Assembly (NCBI RefSeq): GCF_013106755.1
Contig: NZ_WHPF01000005.1
Span: forward strand, 62,001-126,000
Origin: Limnovirga soli
Lineage (GTDB): Bacteria > Bacteroidota > Bacteroidia > Chitinophagales > Chitinophagaceae
DNA: 64,000 bases
Reading direction: 5' to 3'
Under the pieces are notes generated by a model that was given only the letters and a program-made list of their open reading frames with translations, was not told the origin of the DNA and did not search any database. Below, piece after piece: positions 53,507 to 61,326 of the stretch; within the stretch, counting starts at the first letter, position 1, and the number at the start of each line of letters is the position of its first letter. Position numbers and translations under genes: made by a program.

Positions 53507-54576
53507 AAATGAAGTACACTAAGCAACTGCCTGTTATTATTGGGCTAACTGTTATAATTGGTTTGTTTTCATTTGCAGTGGCCGATACACCCGCCGCAAT
53601 AAAGCCAAAAGAAAAGCTTTCTGATTACGGTTTTTTTACTGGTAATATCAAAGATCTTTCTCCAGCCAGTCAGGTGTTTCCTTACACATTAAATTCCACG
53701 CTCTTTTCAAGTTATGCTGAGAAACTGCGGTTTGTATATATCCCCAATGGTGTAACAGTAAATTATACCGATTCCGGTGTGCTTCAGTTTCCGGAAGGCA
53801 GCATACTCATAAAAAATTTCTACTATTCCAATGATGTACGCCATCCCGAAAAAGGCCGGCGCATTATAGAAACCCGCTTACTGGCACATACTGCCAACGG
53901 CTGGGAAGCATGGCCCTATTACTGGAATAACGAACAAACAGAAGCCTATTACGATGTAGCCGGCGAAACCACCGAAATAAGTTATATCAACGAGAACGGT
54001 AAAAAAATAAAAGCACCCTATTATGTGCCTAATAAAAACGAGTGCAAGGGCTGCCACAGTTATAACCAGCAAATGATACCCATTGGCCCTACCGCAGCGC
54101 AATTAAACAGAACTGCAGATAATACCGGCACCCAGCAAAATCAATTGCTTAACTGGCAAACACTAGGTTGGCTGCAAGGTGTGCCAACCTTGGAAAAAAT
54201 ACCCAAAATGCCGGTTTGGAACGATGCCGCTTCGGGTACCCTTAACCAGCGGGCAAGGGCTTATCTGGATGCCAACTGTGCCCATTGCCACCGTACCGGC
54301 GGACCAGCAGAAACATCGGGCCTGTTGCTTACCTATAGCGAAAATAATTCCACCAGCAGTGGTATCAATAAAGCCCCGGTTGCCACCGGCAAAGGTTCTG
54401 CCGGCAGGCTTTTTGATATTGTACCCGGCAAACCCGAAGCTTCCATTTTATTGTACCGTATGCAAACCACCGACCCCGGCCAGGCCATGCCCGAATTAGG
54501 CCGTGAGCAAGTACACAAAGAAGCCATAGCACTTATAACCGAATGGATTAAAAATATGCCTGCCAATGGCAATTAA
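53503..54576 (+). CDS. SO2930-type dihaem c-type cytochrome
   Basis: A 357-residue exported cytochrome. From the ATG at 53503 (overlapping the upstream stop) it has an N-terminal membrane/signal segment (LPVIIGLTVIIGLFSFAVAD). Family segments are LSDYGFFTGNIKDLSPASQV, YTLNSTLFSSYAEKLRF and GSILIKNFYYSND. Haem sites are NECKGCHSYNQQ (CxxCH) and ANCAHCHRTGGP (CxxCH). Translationally coupled to the beta-helix gene. Function is unknown; the pair is conserved in diverse bacteria, which suggests a shared role. Confidence 0.88.
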   Translation: MKMKYTKQLPVIIGLTVIIGLFSFAVADTPAAIKPKEKLSDYGFFTGNIKDLSPASQVFPYTLNSTLFSSYAEKLRFVYIPNGVTVNYTDSGVLQFPEGSILIKNFYYSNDVRHPEKGRRIIETRLLAHTANGWEAWPYYWNNEQTEAYYDVAGETTEISYINENGKKIKAPYYVPNKNECKGCHSYNQQMIPIGPTAAQLNRTADNTGTQQNQLLNWQTLGWLQGVPTLEKIPKMPVWNDAASGTLNQRARAYLDANCAHCHRTGGPAETSGLLLTYSENNSTSSGINKAPVATGKGSAGRLFDIVPGKPEASILLYRMQTTDPGQAMPELGREQVHKEAIALITEWIKNMPANGN

Positions 54577-54615
54577 AATAATAGGGTACCAGCAGCAGCA
54601 TATATTGCAACACCT

Positions 54616-54637
54616 GTTGTGTCACTCACTTGTACGG
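54616..54637 (+). repeat. Variant repeat GTGTCACTCACTTGTACGG
   Basis: GTTGTGTCACTCACTTGTAC GG, the same variant as at 5884 and 27043, 40 bp after the dihaem cytochrome stop. Confidence 0.6.
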
Positions 54638-54718
54638 TAACAATACTATGCGGCTGGCAGCCTTAACTGTTGAACAACCCCATAAATATTAACTTCGCCC
54701 AACTTATATAGTTAGGTT

Positions 54719-55690
54719 ATGCAACAAATTATAAAGAACTTATTTAGGATGGTGTTGTTTGTACTGTTTTTAGCAACAGGCGCACAGGCACAAAATAATA
54801 CCGGCAATCCATTTAAAGTAATACCACTAGGGGTGCTTGGGGGTGCAGATGAAAGCAATTTATCCTGCTATATGATTGGTGTAAACGGCACCAACAATTA
54901 TGTTTGTATGGATGGAGGTACGGTATACGCAGGTATTGCAAAAGGCATATCCAATGGTGTATTCACCGGCAATGCGGCCGATGTTTTAAAACAACAAATA
55001 AAGGGCTTTTGTATATCGCATGCCCATTTAGATCATGTAGCTGGGCTTATTATTAACTCGCCGGATGACAGCAGCAAGAATATCTATGGCATGCCCTATT
55101 GTCTTGATATTTTAAAAAGCCATTATTTTACCTGGAAAAACTGGGCCAACTTTACCGATGATGGCGATAAACCCGCCCTGAAAAAATACCACTATGTGCC
55201 CATGGCGGCCGATAGTACCATTGCTGTATCCGGTACCAATATGAATGTTACTGCTTTTCCGCTTAGCCATGGCAATCCATACCAAAGCACCGCTTTTTTG
55301 TTGCAATACCAGCACAATGCCATACTTTATCTGGGCGATACCGGTGCAGATAGCATTGAAAAAGCTCCCAACCTTTCTTTGCTCTGGCAAAAAGTGGCTC
55401 CTTTAATTATCAGCCACCAGTTAAAAGCCATTTTTATAGAAGTATCATTTGCAAATGAGCAACCCACCAATAAATTATTCGGGCATCTTACCCCAGCATT
55501 ACTTATGCAGGAAATGCAATCACTTTCTACTATTACAGGTAAGGCGGCATTAAACAATTTCCCCATTGTAATTACCCATATGAAACCCGTGGGCAATGCC
55601 GAACAACGTATACAGGAACAATTACTGCAATCAAATACATTAGCATTGCAACTGGTATTTCCGCAACAGGCCGTGCCTTTGGAGTTTTAA
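54719..55690 (+). CDS. Exported class II cyclic-nucleotide phosphodiesterase
   Basis: A 323-residue metallo-beta-lactamase-fold protein of the class II 3',5'-cAMP phosphodiesterase family. The metal site is FCISHAHLDHVAGLI (His101, His103, Asp105, His106), with further ligands in FPLSHGNPYQSTA, LYLGDTGADS and IVITHMKP. A signal peptide (MVLFVLFLATGAQAQ) follows a short N-terminal stretch, so the enzyme acts outside the cytoplasm. Extracellular or periplasmic cAMP is the likely substrate by family; other cyclic nucleotides are possible. Confidence 0.85.
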   Translation: MQQIIKNLFRMVLFVLFLATGAQAQNNTGNPFKVIPLGVLGGADESNLSCYMIGVNGTNNYVCMDGGTVYAGIAKGISNGVFTGNAADVLKQQIKGFCISHAHLDHVAGLIINSPDDSSKNIYGMPYCLDILKSHYFTWKNWANFTDDGDKPALKKYHYVPMAADSTIAVSGTNMNVTAFPLSHGNPYQSTAFLLQYQHNAILYLGDTGADSIEKAPNLSLLWQKVAPLIISHQLKAIFIEVSFANEQPTNKLFGHLTPALLMQEMQSLSTITGKAALNNFPIVITHMKPVGNAEQRIQEQLLQSNTLALQLVFPQQAVPLEF

Positions 55691-55762
55691 AAACCTGCAT
55701 TATTGCGCGGCGCAACATTTATTATGCATTTTATACCGCAACCAATAGCTGCGCATTGCCCC

Positions 55763-55815
55763 GAACGATGAACGTACTGCGACGCAAGTAAAGCCAAATA
55801 GCATTAATTAGCCGG
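55763..55815 (-). repeat. TGCGACGCAA-family repeat copy
   Basis: GAACGATGAACGTACTGCGA CGCAAGTAAAGC (55763-55794) and GCCGG (55811-55815). The GAACGATGAA front is shared with the 571 copy, which has the GAGCGTGG core, so this copy is a mosaic of two types. Confidence 0.85.
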
Positions 55816-55900
55816 TATCAAAAAAACAGCATATACCTGCTTAATATCATGTCCGTATTTTACAGGAAGGTTTAGCTTTACCCACACAAAAAATTTCTGT

Positions 55901-57376
55901 ATGAAAAGATTGCGCATTGCCATTTGCTGCCTGCTATGGGCGGGTATTTCTTTTGCACAAACCAATGCTTTAAAACAAAAAGCAGCCGGTAGAGATAGTT
56001 TTGCTACTGCCGGCAAAAAAGTAATTGTATATACTACAGCCGATAGCACCGGCCTTAGAATTACACCCACAGATACTTTGCATTTTGCCGCTTTTGGGCA
56101 GCCATTTGAAACCCAGCCCTGCATTTTTGTAGATGCCGGCAAAACCTTTCAAACCTTTGTAGGCATTGGTGCGGCACTTACCGATGCATCGGCAGAAACC
56201 TATGCCAAACTACCCGCAGCCAAACAAAAGGAGTTTATGCAAAGCTATTTTGACCCAGTTAAAGGCATTGGCTTTAGTTTGGCCCGCACCAATATTCACA
56301 GCTGCGATTTTTCGAGCGGAAGCTATACCTATATAGCCGAAAACGATACTGCACTAAAAACATTTAGCATACAGCACGACGAGCAATACCGTATACCTTT
56401 TATTAAAACTGCTATAGCTGCCGCCGGTGGTACATTACCTTTATTTGTTAGTCCGTGGAGCCCACCCGCCTTTATGAAAACCAATAATTCAATGTTACAG
56501 GGCGGTAAACTGCAGCCGGCATTTTATCAAAGCTGGGCCAATTATTATATTAAGTTTATTAAAGCCTATCAACAAACCGGTATTCCTGTTTGGGGGCTTA
56601 GCGTACAAAACGAGCCCATGGCCAAACAAAAATGGGAGTCTTGCATTTTTAGTGCTGAGGAGGAAAGAGATTTTATAAAAAACTACCTGGGCCCCACTTT
56701 ACAAAAAGCAGGCATGGCTAATAAAAAACTAATTGCATGGGATCATAACCGCGACCTGATGTACCAACGTGCCAGCACCATTTTAAACGACCCCGCTGCT
56801 GCCAAATATGTATGGGGTATTGGCTTTCACTGGTACGAAGACTGGACCGGCGGCGGTAAACTTTTTGATAATGTTAAACGGGTACAGGAAGCCTACCCAA
56901 ATACCCACCTGATATTTACTGAAGGCTGTGCGGAGAGCTTTAATTTTAACCAGATAAGCTCCTGGAAATGGGGCGAAACCTATGGCCGGTCTATGATTAA
57001 CGACTTTAATAATGGAACTGTGGCCTGGACAGACTGGAATATTTTGCTGGACGAAAAAGGTGGGCCCAACCATGTGGGCAATTTTTGTTTTGCACCCGTA
57101 CATGCCGATACGCGTACAGGAGAATTAATTTACCTTAACTCGTTCTACTATATTGGACATTTTTCAAAATTTATACGGCCGGGGGCAAAGCGTATTATTA
57201 GTAGTACTAGCCGCGGCCAATTGCTCACTACCGCATTTAAAAATACCGATGGCTCTTTGGCGGTGGTGATAATGAACCAAAGCAACGATAAAATACCATA
57301 TAATGTTTGGATAGAAGGTAAAGCAGTAGCTGTAACAAGCTTACCACATTCTATACAAACTGTTGTAATTCAATAA
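55901..57376 (+). CDS. GH30 glycoside hydrolase (glucosylceramidase-like)
   Basis: A 491-residue secreted glycosidase. The signal peptide is MKRLRIAICCLLWAGISFAQ. The GH30 TIM barrel has FVGIGAALTDASAETYAKLP, SLARTNIHSCDFSSGSYTYI, LFVSPWSPPAFMKTN and GLSVQNEPM (acid/base Glu238) and LIFTEGCAESFN (nucleophile Glu341). The C-terminal beta domain includes LLTTAFKNTDGSLAVVIMNQ. By family it cleaves glucosylceramide or other beta-glycosides; the exact substrate is uncertain. It stands alone and is followed by a strong terminator. Confidence 0.93.
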   Translation: MKRLRIAICCLLWAGISFAQTNALKQKAAGRDSFATAGKKVIVYTTADSTGLRITPTDTLHFAAFGQPFETQPCIFVDAGKTFQTFVGIGAALTDASAETYAKLPAAKQKEFMQSYFDPVKGIGFSLARTNIHSCDFSSGSYTYIAENDTALKTFSIQHDEQYRIPFIKTAIAAAGGTLPLFVSPWSPPAFMKTNNSMLQGGKLQPAFYQSWANYYIKFIKAYQQTGIPVWGLSVQNEPMAKQKWESCIFSAEEERDFIKNYLGPTLQKAGMANKKLIAWDHNRDLMYQRASTILNDPAAAKYVWGIGFHWYEDWTGGGKLFDNVKRVQEAYPNTHLIFTEGCAESFNFNQISSWKWGETYGRSMINDFNNGTVAWTDWNILLDEKGGPNHVGNFCFAPVHADTRTGELIYLNSFYYIGHFSKFIRPGAKRIISSTSRGQLLTTAFKNTDGSLAVVIMNQSNDKIPYNVWIEGKAVAVTSLPHSIQTVVIQ

Positions 57377-57392
57377 TGTAGTTTATTATTTT

Positions 57393-57440
57393 GAGCCTGG
57401 CTATTGCCAATGCATTTGGCTTTACTTGCGTCGCACACTT
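57393..57440 (+). repeat. TGCGACGCAA-family repeat copy
   Basis: A degenerate GCCTGGC (57396) precedes TTTACTTGCGTCGCACACTT (57421-57440). The GTACGG end is lost. Together with the 58021 copy it brackets the Dabb gene. Confidence 0.75.
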
Positions 57441-57467
57441 CAGGGGTTATACCCGGGCCCGGCAAAT

Positions 57468-57510
57468 AAAAAAGCAGTATACTAATTATGTTTTAGTACA
57501 CTGCTTTTTT
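57468..57510. terminator. Bidirectional rho-independent terminator
   Basis: AAAAAAGCAGT (57468-57478) and ACTGCTTTTTT (57500-57510) form an 11-bp stem, extended inward by 5 bp (TACTA/TAGTA) past one mismatch. It serves the convergent GH30 and Dabb genes. Confidence 0.85.
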
Positions 57511-57529
57511 GTTTTATGCAACAATAATA

Positions 57530-57871
57530 TTAAAAGCCTTGCGCATCGTACACCACTACTTTACGCCATAAATGGCTATAATTTGCTACAAATGCCTGGT
57601 GTAAAGGATGTGTTTGATATACGGCCTGTCCTTCTGCATCGTCGAAAAACATAATTTCTGAAACCTGCCAGCTAGTGTCTACCACTTCTCTTTTTTCGGT
57701 ACTGGCCAGCAAGCCAATATGTAAAAAGCGGATGGTTTCTATACCTGCCAGTGTTTTTAAACCTTCTACCAGTTTATCGCGGTCTTCTGCTGAGTCGGGA
57801 TTATTAAGCCAAAAAAATACATGATGTACCAATTGCTGTTGATTAACCGGTAAAGAAGCATTTGCAGTCAT
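57530..57871 (-). CDS. Dabb (stress-responsive A/B barrel) domain protein
   Basis: A 113-residue dimeric alpha/beta-barrel protein. LVHHVFFWLNNPDSAEDRDK with EGLKTLAGIE, and the C-terminal SEIMFFDDAEGQAVYQTHPL HQAFV, are typical of the family. Members include small enzymes and stress proteins of unknown role. It has no signal peptide. It is bracketed by two opposing repeat copies. Confidence 0.88.
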   Translation of the reverse strand: MTANASLPVNQQQLVHHVFFWLNNPDSAEDRDKLVEGLKTLAGIETIRFLHIGLLASTEKREVVDTSWQVSEIMFFDDAEGQAVYQTHPLHQAFVANYSHLWRKVVVYDAQGF

Positions 57872-58020
57872 ATTGATTAATTTGATTTTATTAAAATATG
57901 TTTTGGCCCATGAAAATACAAAACAAATGCATTGAGATTGGATTTGATACGCTATTAACCTGTTTTAGATAAAATGATACCGCCCGGAAAATACCGGTTT
58001 TGTTGCGCAGTATTACCACA

Positions 58021-58071
58021 GTAAAAGTGTGCGACGCAAGTAAAGCCGCCATTAGCACTGTGGCTGGGCTC
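58021..58071 (-). repeat. TGCGACGCAA-family repeat copy
   Basis: GTAAAAGTGTGCGACGCAAG TAAAGC (58021-58046), then GCTGGGCTC (58063-58071), a one-base variant of GCCGGGCTC, and an A-run. Confidence 0.85.
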
Positions 58072-58133
58072 ATAAAAAAAATCCAGGTATCCATTGCTGG
58101 TACCCGGACACTTTATAAAATTTACATGGTTGA

Positions 58134-58787
58134 TTAACCTGGTATTCTTGAAATGTATTTCTCAATTTCTTTAACCTGATCTATAACCTGTTTGGTTTTA
58201 GGTTTGCAGGCTTTGGCTTTACGGAAATAATCTTTAGCCGCCCTGAATTCTCTTTTGTTCATAAATATCTGGCACATGCTTAAATAAGCTACTGCCTCAC
58301 TTTCTTTATCGGGTATACCTAAGCGGATGGCGGCACGTATATAGCTTTCGCCAGCTTTAAAATCGCCTTTTTGCAAACTCATCATACCTAATTGCAGTTT
58401 ATTGGCGCCTTCGGCTTCGGGCATGGGTGAACCCAGTTCTGAACTTCTTTTCAAATGCTTTTCGGCAGTATCAAAATCCTGGTTCATCATGGCCATATTT
58501 CCTTTTACGGTATAATAGGTAGAACGTATAGGTTTATACAGCAATTGAGGAAACCAAATGGTATTAAGTATTCTTTCCACTTCTTCTACATTACCTTCTT
58601 CCATTGGCTCCTGAATTAAACGCATTGGACCAATAAAAAAATGACTAAACAGGCCTATAACACCTATAAAATATAATGGAAATGCGGGCCAGAAACTGGT
58701 GCCAGTTACATTAAGTATTACCGCTATGGCAATGGCCACCAAACTCAACACGAAACGATACTTAATTAAAAGATTATAAAACTTCAT
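58134..58787 (-). CDS. Membrane protein with TPR-like repeats
   Basis: A 217-residue protein. Two membrane segments (VLSLVAIAIAVILNVTGTSF and FPLYFIGVIGLFSHFFIGP) lead into TPR-like helices: KGNMAMMNQDFDTAEKHLKR, KLQLGMMSLQKGDFKAGESY, MNKREFRAAKDYFRKAKACK. Function unknown; it resembles small TPR membrane proteins in many Bacteroidota. A TATCTTTG box on the - strand (58805-58812) lies 17 nt before the ATG and is a good promoter candidate. Confidence 0.7.
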   Translation of the reverse strand: MKFYNLLIKYRFVLSLVAIAIAVILNVTGTSFWPAFPLYFIGVIGLFSHFFIGPMRLIQEPMEEGNVEEVERILNTIWFPQLLYKPIRSTYYTVKGNMAMMNQDFDTAEKHLKRSSELGSPMPEAEGANKLQLGMMSLQKGDFKAGESYIRAAIRLGIPDKESEAVAYLSMCQIFMNKREFRAAKDYFRKAKACKPKTKQVIDQVKEIEKYISRIPG

Positions 58788-58804
58788 ACACTTATTTTGG
58801 AGCG

Positions 58805-58812
58805 CAAAGATA
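58805..58812 (-). promoter_or_regulatory. -7 box TATCTTTG of the TPR membrane protein gene
   Basis: An exact TAnnTTTG match with a 17-nt distance to the ATG, giving a short leader. Confidence 0.5.
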
Positions 58813-59023
58813 GGAGAATGAAAATTTAAGCCAACAGAATTAAGGTTTTTAGCTGTTTTGGTTTGAAAGGATGAAGGTTGGATGGCTCAACGCAATAAAC
58901 CAAAGTCAGGTTTTTGGCCAAATGTTATTGAACTTAAGGCATGTAGCCCCCTGTTTTAGGCATAAAATATAAAAACTGCTGATATTTGGCAGGGTTTAGC
59001 AGGTATTGGTATTTGAAAACCAT

Positions 59024-59031
59024 TATTTTTG
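59024..59031 (+). promoter_or_regulatory. -7 box TATTTTTG of tRNA-Arg
   Basis: TATTTTTG lies 15 nt before the mature tRNA 5' end, where the promoter is expected. A TTG occurs 15 nt upstream of it. Confidence 0.6.
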
Positions 59032-59046
59032 CGCTCCCAATAAAAT

Positions 59047-59118
59047 GGTCCCGTAGTTCAATGGATAGAATAGAAGTTTCCTAAACTTTAGATACAGGTT
59101 CGATTCCTGTCGGGACTA
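59047..59118 (+). tRNA. tRNA-Arg (anticodon CCT)
   Basis: A 72-nt cloverleaf: acceptor GGTCCCG with CGGGACT (G-T at position 1) and discriminator A, D arm GTTC-AATGGATA-GAAT, anticodon arm GAAGT-TTCCTAA-ACTTT with CCT, T arm ACAGG-TTCGATT-CCTGT. CCA is not encoded. A strong terminator follows 6 bp on. Confidence 0.95.
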
Positions 59119-59123
59119 CACAT

Positions 59124-59154
59124 AAAAAAGCACAACGGATGGTTGTGCTTTTTT
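59124..59154. terminator. Bidirectional rho-independent terminator
   Basis: AAAAAAGCACAAC (59124-59136) and GTTGTGCTTTTTT (59142-59154) form a 13-bp stem with a 5-nt loop. It ends the tRNA-Arg transcript and the convergent comB transcript. Confidence 0.9.
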
Positions 59155-59160
59155 ATGGGG

Positions 59161-59883
59161 TTAACTTACCGTTAAAGCACCGTCTTTATATATTGGTAAT
59201 ACATTGGCTACATCGGGTGTTACACAATATTCCAGGTCTTTTTCAAGTCCAAATTTAGAAAGCCTGTGCCAATGGGTGGTTTTGCGGATGAAGTTGTACA
59301 TATGATCTTTATGCAGGTTATACATGTCTTCTGCCATCATACTACTATCGCAATGGATGGTAAAATTATCTTTAATGCGGTTGATAACAGCGCCGGCAAA
59401 CAGTGTGTCTTCGAGATTAAAGCGGTTTTTCCAGGCCGAGCAACCCAAAATAACATGTTTATTAGTGTTAGCCAGAAAATCGCAAACAGCGCTAAGATTG
59501 GGGAAGGAGCCGGTGACTACTTCCGCTGCACCATTTTCTAAAGCCATATGTAAGAGTTTGGTACCATTGGTGGTGGTTAGCACCATGGTTTTGCCATCTA
59601 TAAAGGAGCGGGGATATTCTGCCGGGGAATTGCCGTGTTGCAGACCTTCAATTATTTTGCCATCTCTTTCGCCGGCGGTAATGGCATTTAATTGAGCGCC
59701 TATTGCTTTACAATCGTCTACATTAGCTACCGGAATAATTTTGGCGGCACCATTAAATAAGGCGGTGGTAATGGTAGAGGTAGCCCTGAAAACATCGATA
59801 ATAACTACTATACTGTTATTTACATCATACAGGTTTAATAAACCGGGAGATAGTATGGTATGTAATAAAGGTTTTGTATTCAT
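59161..59883 (-). CDS. comB: 2-phosphosulfolactate phosphatase family protein (ComB-like)
   Basis: A 240-residue ComB-family protein. Landmarks are IVVIIDVFRATSTITTALFN, AGERDGKIIEGLQHGNSPAE, MVLTTTNGTKLLHMA and ILGCSAWKNRFNLEDTLFAG. The founding enzyme dephosphorylates 2-phosphosulfolactate in coenzyme M synthesis; in bacteria that do not make coenzyme M the product could feed sulfonate or sulfonolipid metabolism, or the substrate may differ. No other sulfolactate gene is in the window. A TATATTTG box ends 7 nt before the ATG. Confidence 0.88.
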   Translation of the reverse strand: MNTKPLLHTILSPGLLNLYDVNNSIVVIIDVFRATSTITTALFNGAAKIIPVANVDDCKAIGAQLNAITAGERDGKIIEGLQHGNSPAEYPRSFIDGKTMVLTTTNGTKLLHMALENGAAEVVTGSFPNLSAVCDFLANTNKHVILGCSAWKNRFNLEDTLFAGAVINRIKDNFTIHCDSSMMAEDMYNLHKDHMYNFIRKTTHWHRLSKFGLEKDLEYCVTPDVANVLPIYKDGALTVS

Positions 59884-59890
59884 ACGGGCG

Positions 59891-59898
59891 CAAATATA
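59891..59898 (-). promoter_or_regulatory. -7 box TATATTTG of comB
   Basis: An exact TAnnTTTG match on the - strand with 7 nt (CGCCCGT) to the ATG at 59883, so the transcript is likely leaderless or nearly so. Confidence 0.55.
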
Positions 59899-60075
59899 CA
59901 GAAGTTGTTAAACTGCTGTAATTTGGGTTAAAGGGTGCCATAATTAATACCAGATTTTATTTGACACAGATATAACTAAACGGCATTATAACCGTTATAT
60001 AATAAATACTTTAGTTTTATTTAATAGGCCGGCAAAAAACAATAAGCTTAATTTTATAACCATAAACTCCTTAAC

Positions 60076-60462
60076 ATGGCATCTATTATTTCAGAGGGCA
60101 TTGAGATAAATGTAGAGACCTATTACCAGGCCGACTACAGCAATCCTATAAACAATGAATTTATGTTTGCCTACCGAATTACCATTGAAAATCATAACAG
60201 TTTTACAGTGAAGCTATTACAACGCCACTGGTTTATTTTTGACAGTAATAGCGAACACAGGGAGGTAGAAGGTGAAGGAGTGGTGGGTGTACAGCCTGTA
60301 ATTTTACCGCAGAAACAGTTTCAATATGTAAGTGGTTGCAATTTAAAATCGGAAATTGGGCGGATGTATGGCTATTATATTATGGAGAATGAAAATAGCA
60401 AAACTACCTTTAAGGTTAAAATTCCGGCCTTTGAAATGGTAGTACCTTTTAAGAATAACTAA
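60076..60462 (+). CDS. apaG: ApaG domain protein
   Basis: A 128-residue FnIII-like ApaG protein. Landmarks are FMFAYRITIENHNSFTVKLL QRHW, DSNSEHREVEGEGVVGVQPV and FQYVSGCNLKSEIGRMYGYY. ApaG is a small cytoplasmic protein linked to cobalt/magnesium resistance and to diadenosine polyphosphate metabolism in enterobacteria; its biochemical activity is not settled. It stands alone. Confidence 0.93.
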   Translation: MASIISEGIEINVETYYQADYSNPINNEFMFAYRITIENHNSFTVKLLQRHWFIFDSNSEHREVEGEGVVGVQPVILPQKQFQYVSGCNLKSEIGRMYGYYIMENENSKTTFKVKIPAFEMVVPFKNN

Positions 60463-60524
60463 AATAATTGCCGCTTTATGGTTGTGGTGTTAGCTGATAT
60501 AAATTACTGCAACTGAAAGGCTGC

Positions 60525-60586
60525 GGGATTGCAGTGGATAGCCCGCAACGAGCGCAGCGAGTGAGGACTAGTAACGGAAAGCCCGG
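60525..60586 (-). repeat. GC-rich two-module repeat, copy B
   Basis: On the - strand CCGGGCTTTCCG and AGTCCTC are followed after about 16 nt by GCGGGCTATCCACTGCAATC CC. These are the same modules in the same order as copy A at 18346-18415. The middle (ACTCGCTGCGCTCGTT) differs. It lies in the gap between apaG and the MerR-type gene. Confidence 0.7.
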
Positions 60587-60729
60587 ACAATTGCTGCATA
60601 AATATCCCCCTGCCGGGAGCCCCAATTTTTCGTTTTGATACATAGTAGAAATTTCCTTTAGCCCTGGTAACTCTCTGCACAATTTTTTCACATGCGCTAT
60701 AGCCGGCTTTTTAAGTGCAGATATCCATC

Positions 60730-60737
60730 TATTTTTA
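60730..60737 (+). promoter_or_regulatory. Possible -7 box TATTTTTA of the MerR gene
   Basis: One mismatch to TAnnTTTG; it ends 4 nt before the ATG at 60742. If correct the mRNA is leaderless and the upstream GTG at 60715 is excluded. Confidence 0.35.
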
Positions 60738-60741
60738 CAGC

Positions 60742-61326
60742 ATGCAGCAATTAGACCTTTTCGCGGCATTTGAACCACCGCCACCAAAAATAATTCCTCC
60801 AAAACCGGAGCCAATACCTTTGAAGGAGGCGACTGCTTTGCCTGCATTTATTACAAAACCCTTAAATATCATTTTTGAAGAAGCGGTGGTTGGCACCAGG
60901 ATAAAAAAGGAAAAAGCCCCAAAGAAGCCTGGAAAAAGGGGTAGAATGTCTTTTAAAGAAATGGATGCAGGTTTGGTAATGGTGGATATTCCTGATGATG
61001 ATATGCTGTTTGCCAAACAGTATTACGCCATTAGCGAGGTAGCAAAATGGTTTCATGTTAACCCATCCCTACTGCGTTTTTGGGAAAACGAATTTGATAT
61101 TTTAAAACCACGCAAAACCAGAAAGGGCGACCGCTTGTTTAGACCAGAAGATGTAAAAAACCTGCAATTGATTTACTTTTTGTTGCGTAACCGAAAATTT
61201 TCTATTGAAGGTGCTAAACAATACCTGAAAGAAAACAAACAAAAAGCTGATACCCATATGCAGCTAATACAAACATTAACAAAGTTTCGGGCATTTCTTT
61301 TGGAATGGAAAGCTAATTTAGGCTAA
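60742..61326 (+). CDS. MerR family transcriptional regulator
   Basis: A 194-residue DNA-binding protein. A Pro-rich, basic N-terminal region (about 95 residues, with KKEKAPKKPGKRGRM) precedes a MerR helix-turn-helix and wing: YYAISEVAKWFHVNPSLLRF WENEF and TRKGDRLFRPEDVKNLQLIY. A short C-terminal helix (LKENKQKADTHMQLIQTLTK) may dimerise. No effector domain with metal cysteines is seen. This N-extended form is common in Bacteroidota. Its stop overlaps the ATG of a thioredoxin-like gene by 1 bp (TAATG), so the two are co-translated. Confidence 0.83.
   Translation: MQQLDLFAAFEPPPPKIIPPKPEPIPLKEATALPAFITKPLNIIFEEAVVGTRIKKEKAPKKPGKRGRMSFKEMDAGLVMVDIPDDDMLFAKQYYAISEVAKWFHVNPSLLRFWENEFDILKPRKTRKGDRLFRPEDVKNLQLIYFLLRNRKFSIEGAKQYLKENKQKADTHMQLIQTLTKFRAFLLEWKANLG

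Noticed and set aside
57391-57654. 87-codon + strand frame containing FTCVAHF
   Set aside because: Starts in a repeat copy, crosses a strong terminator and overlaps the Dabb gene on the other strand.
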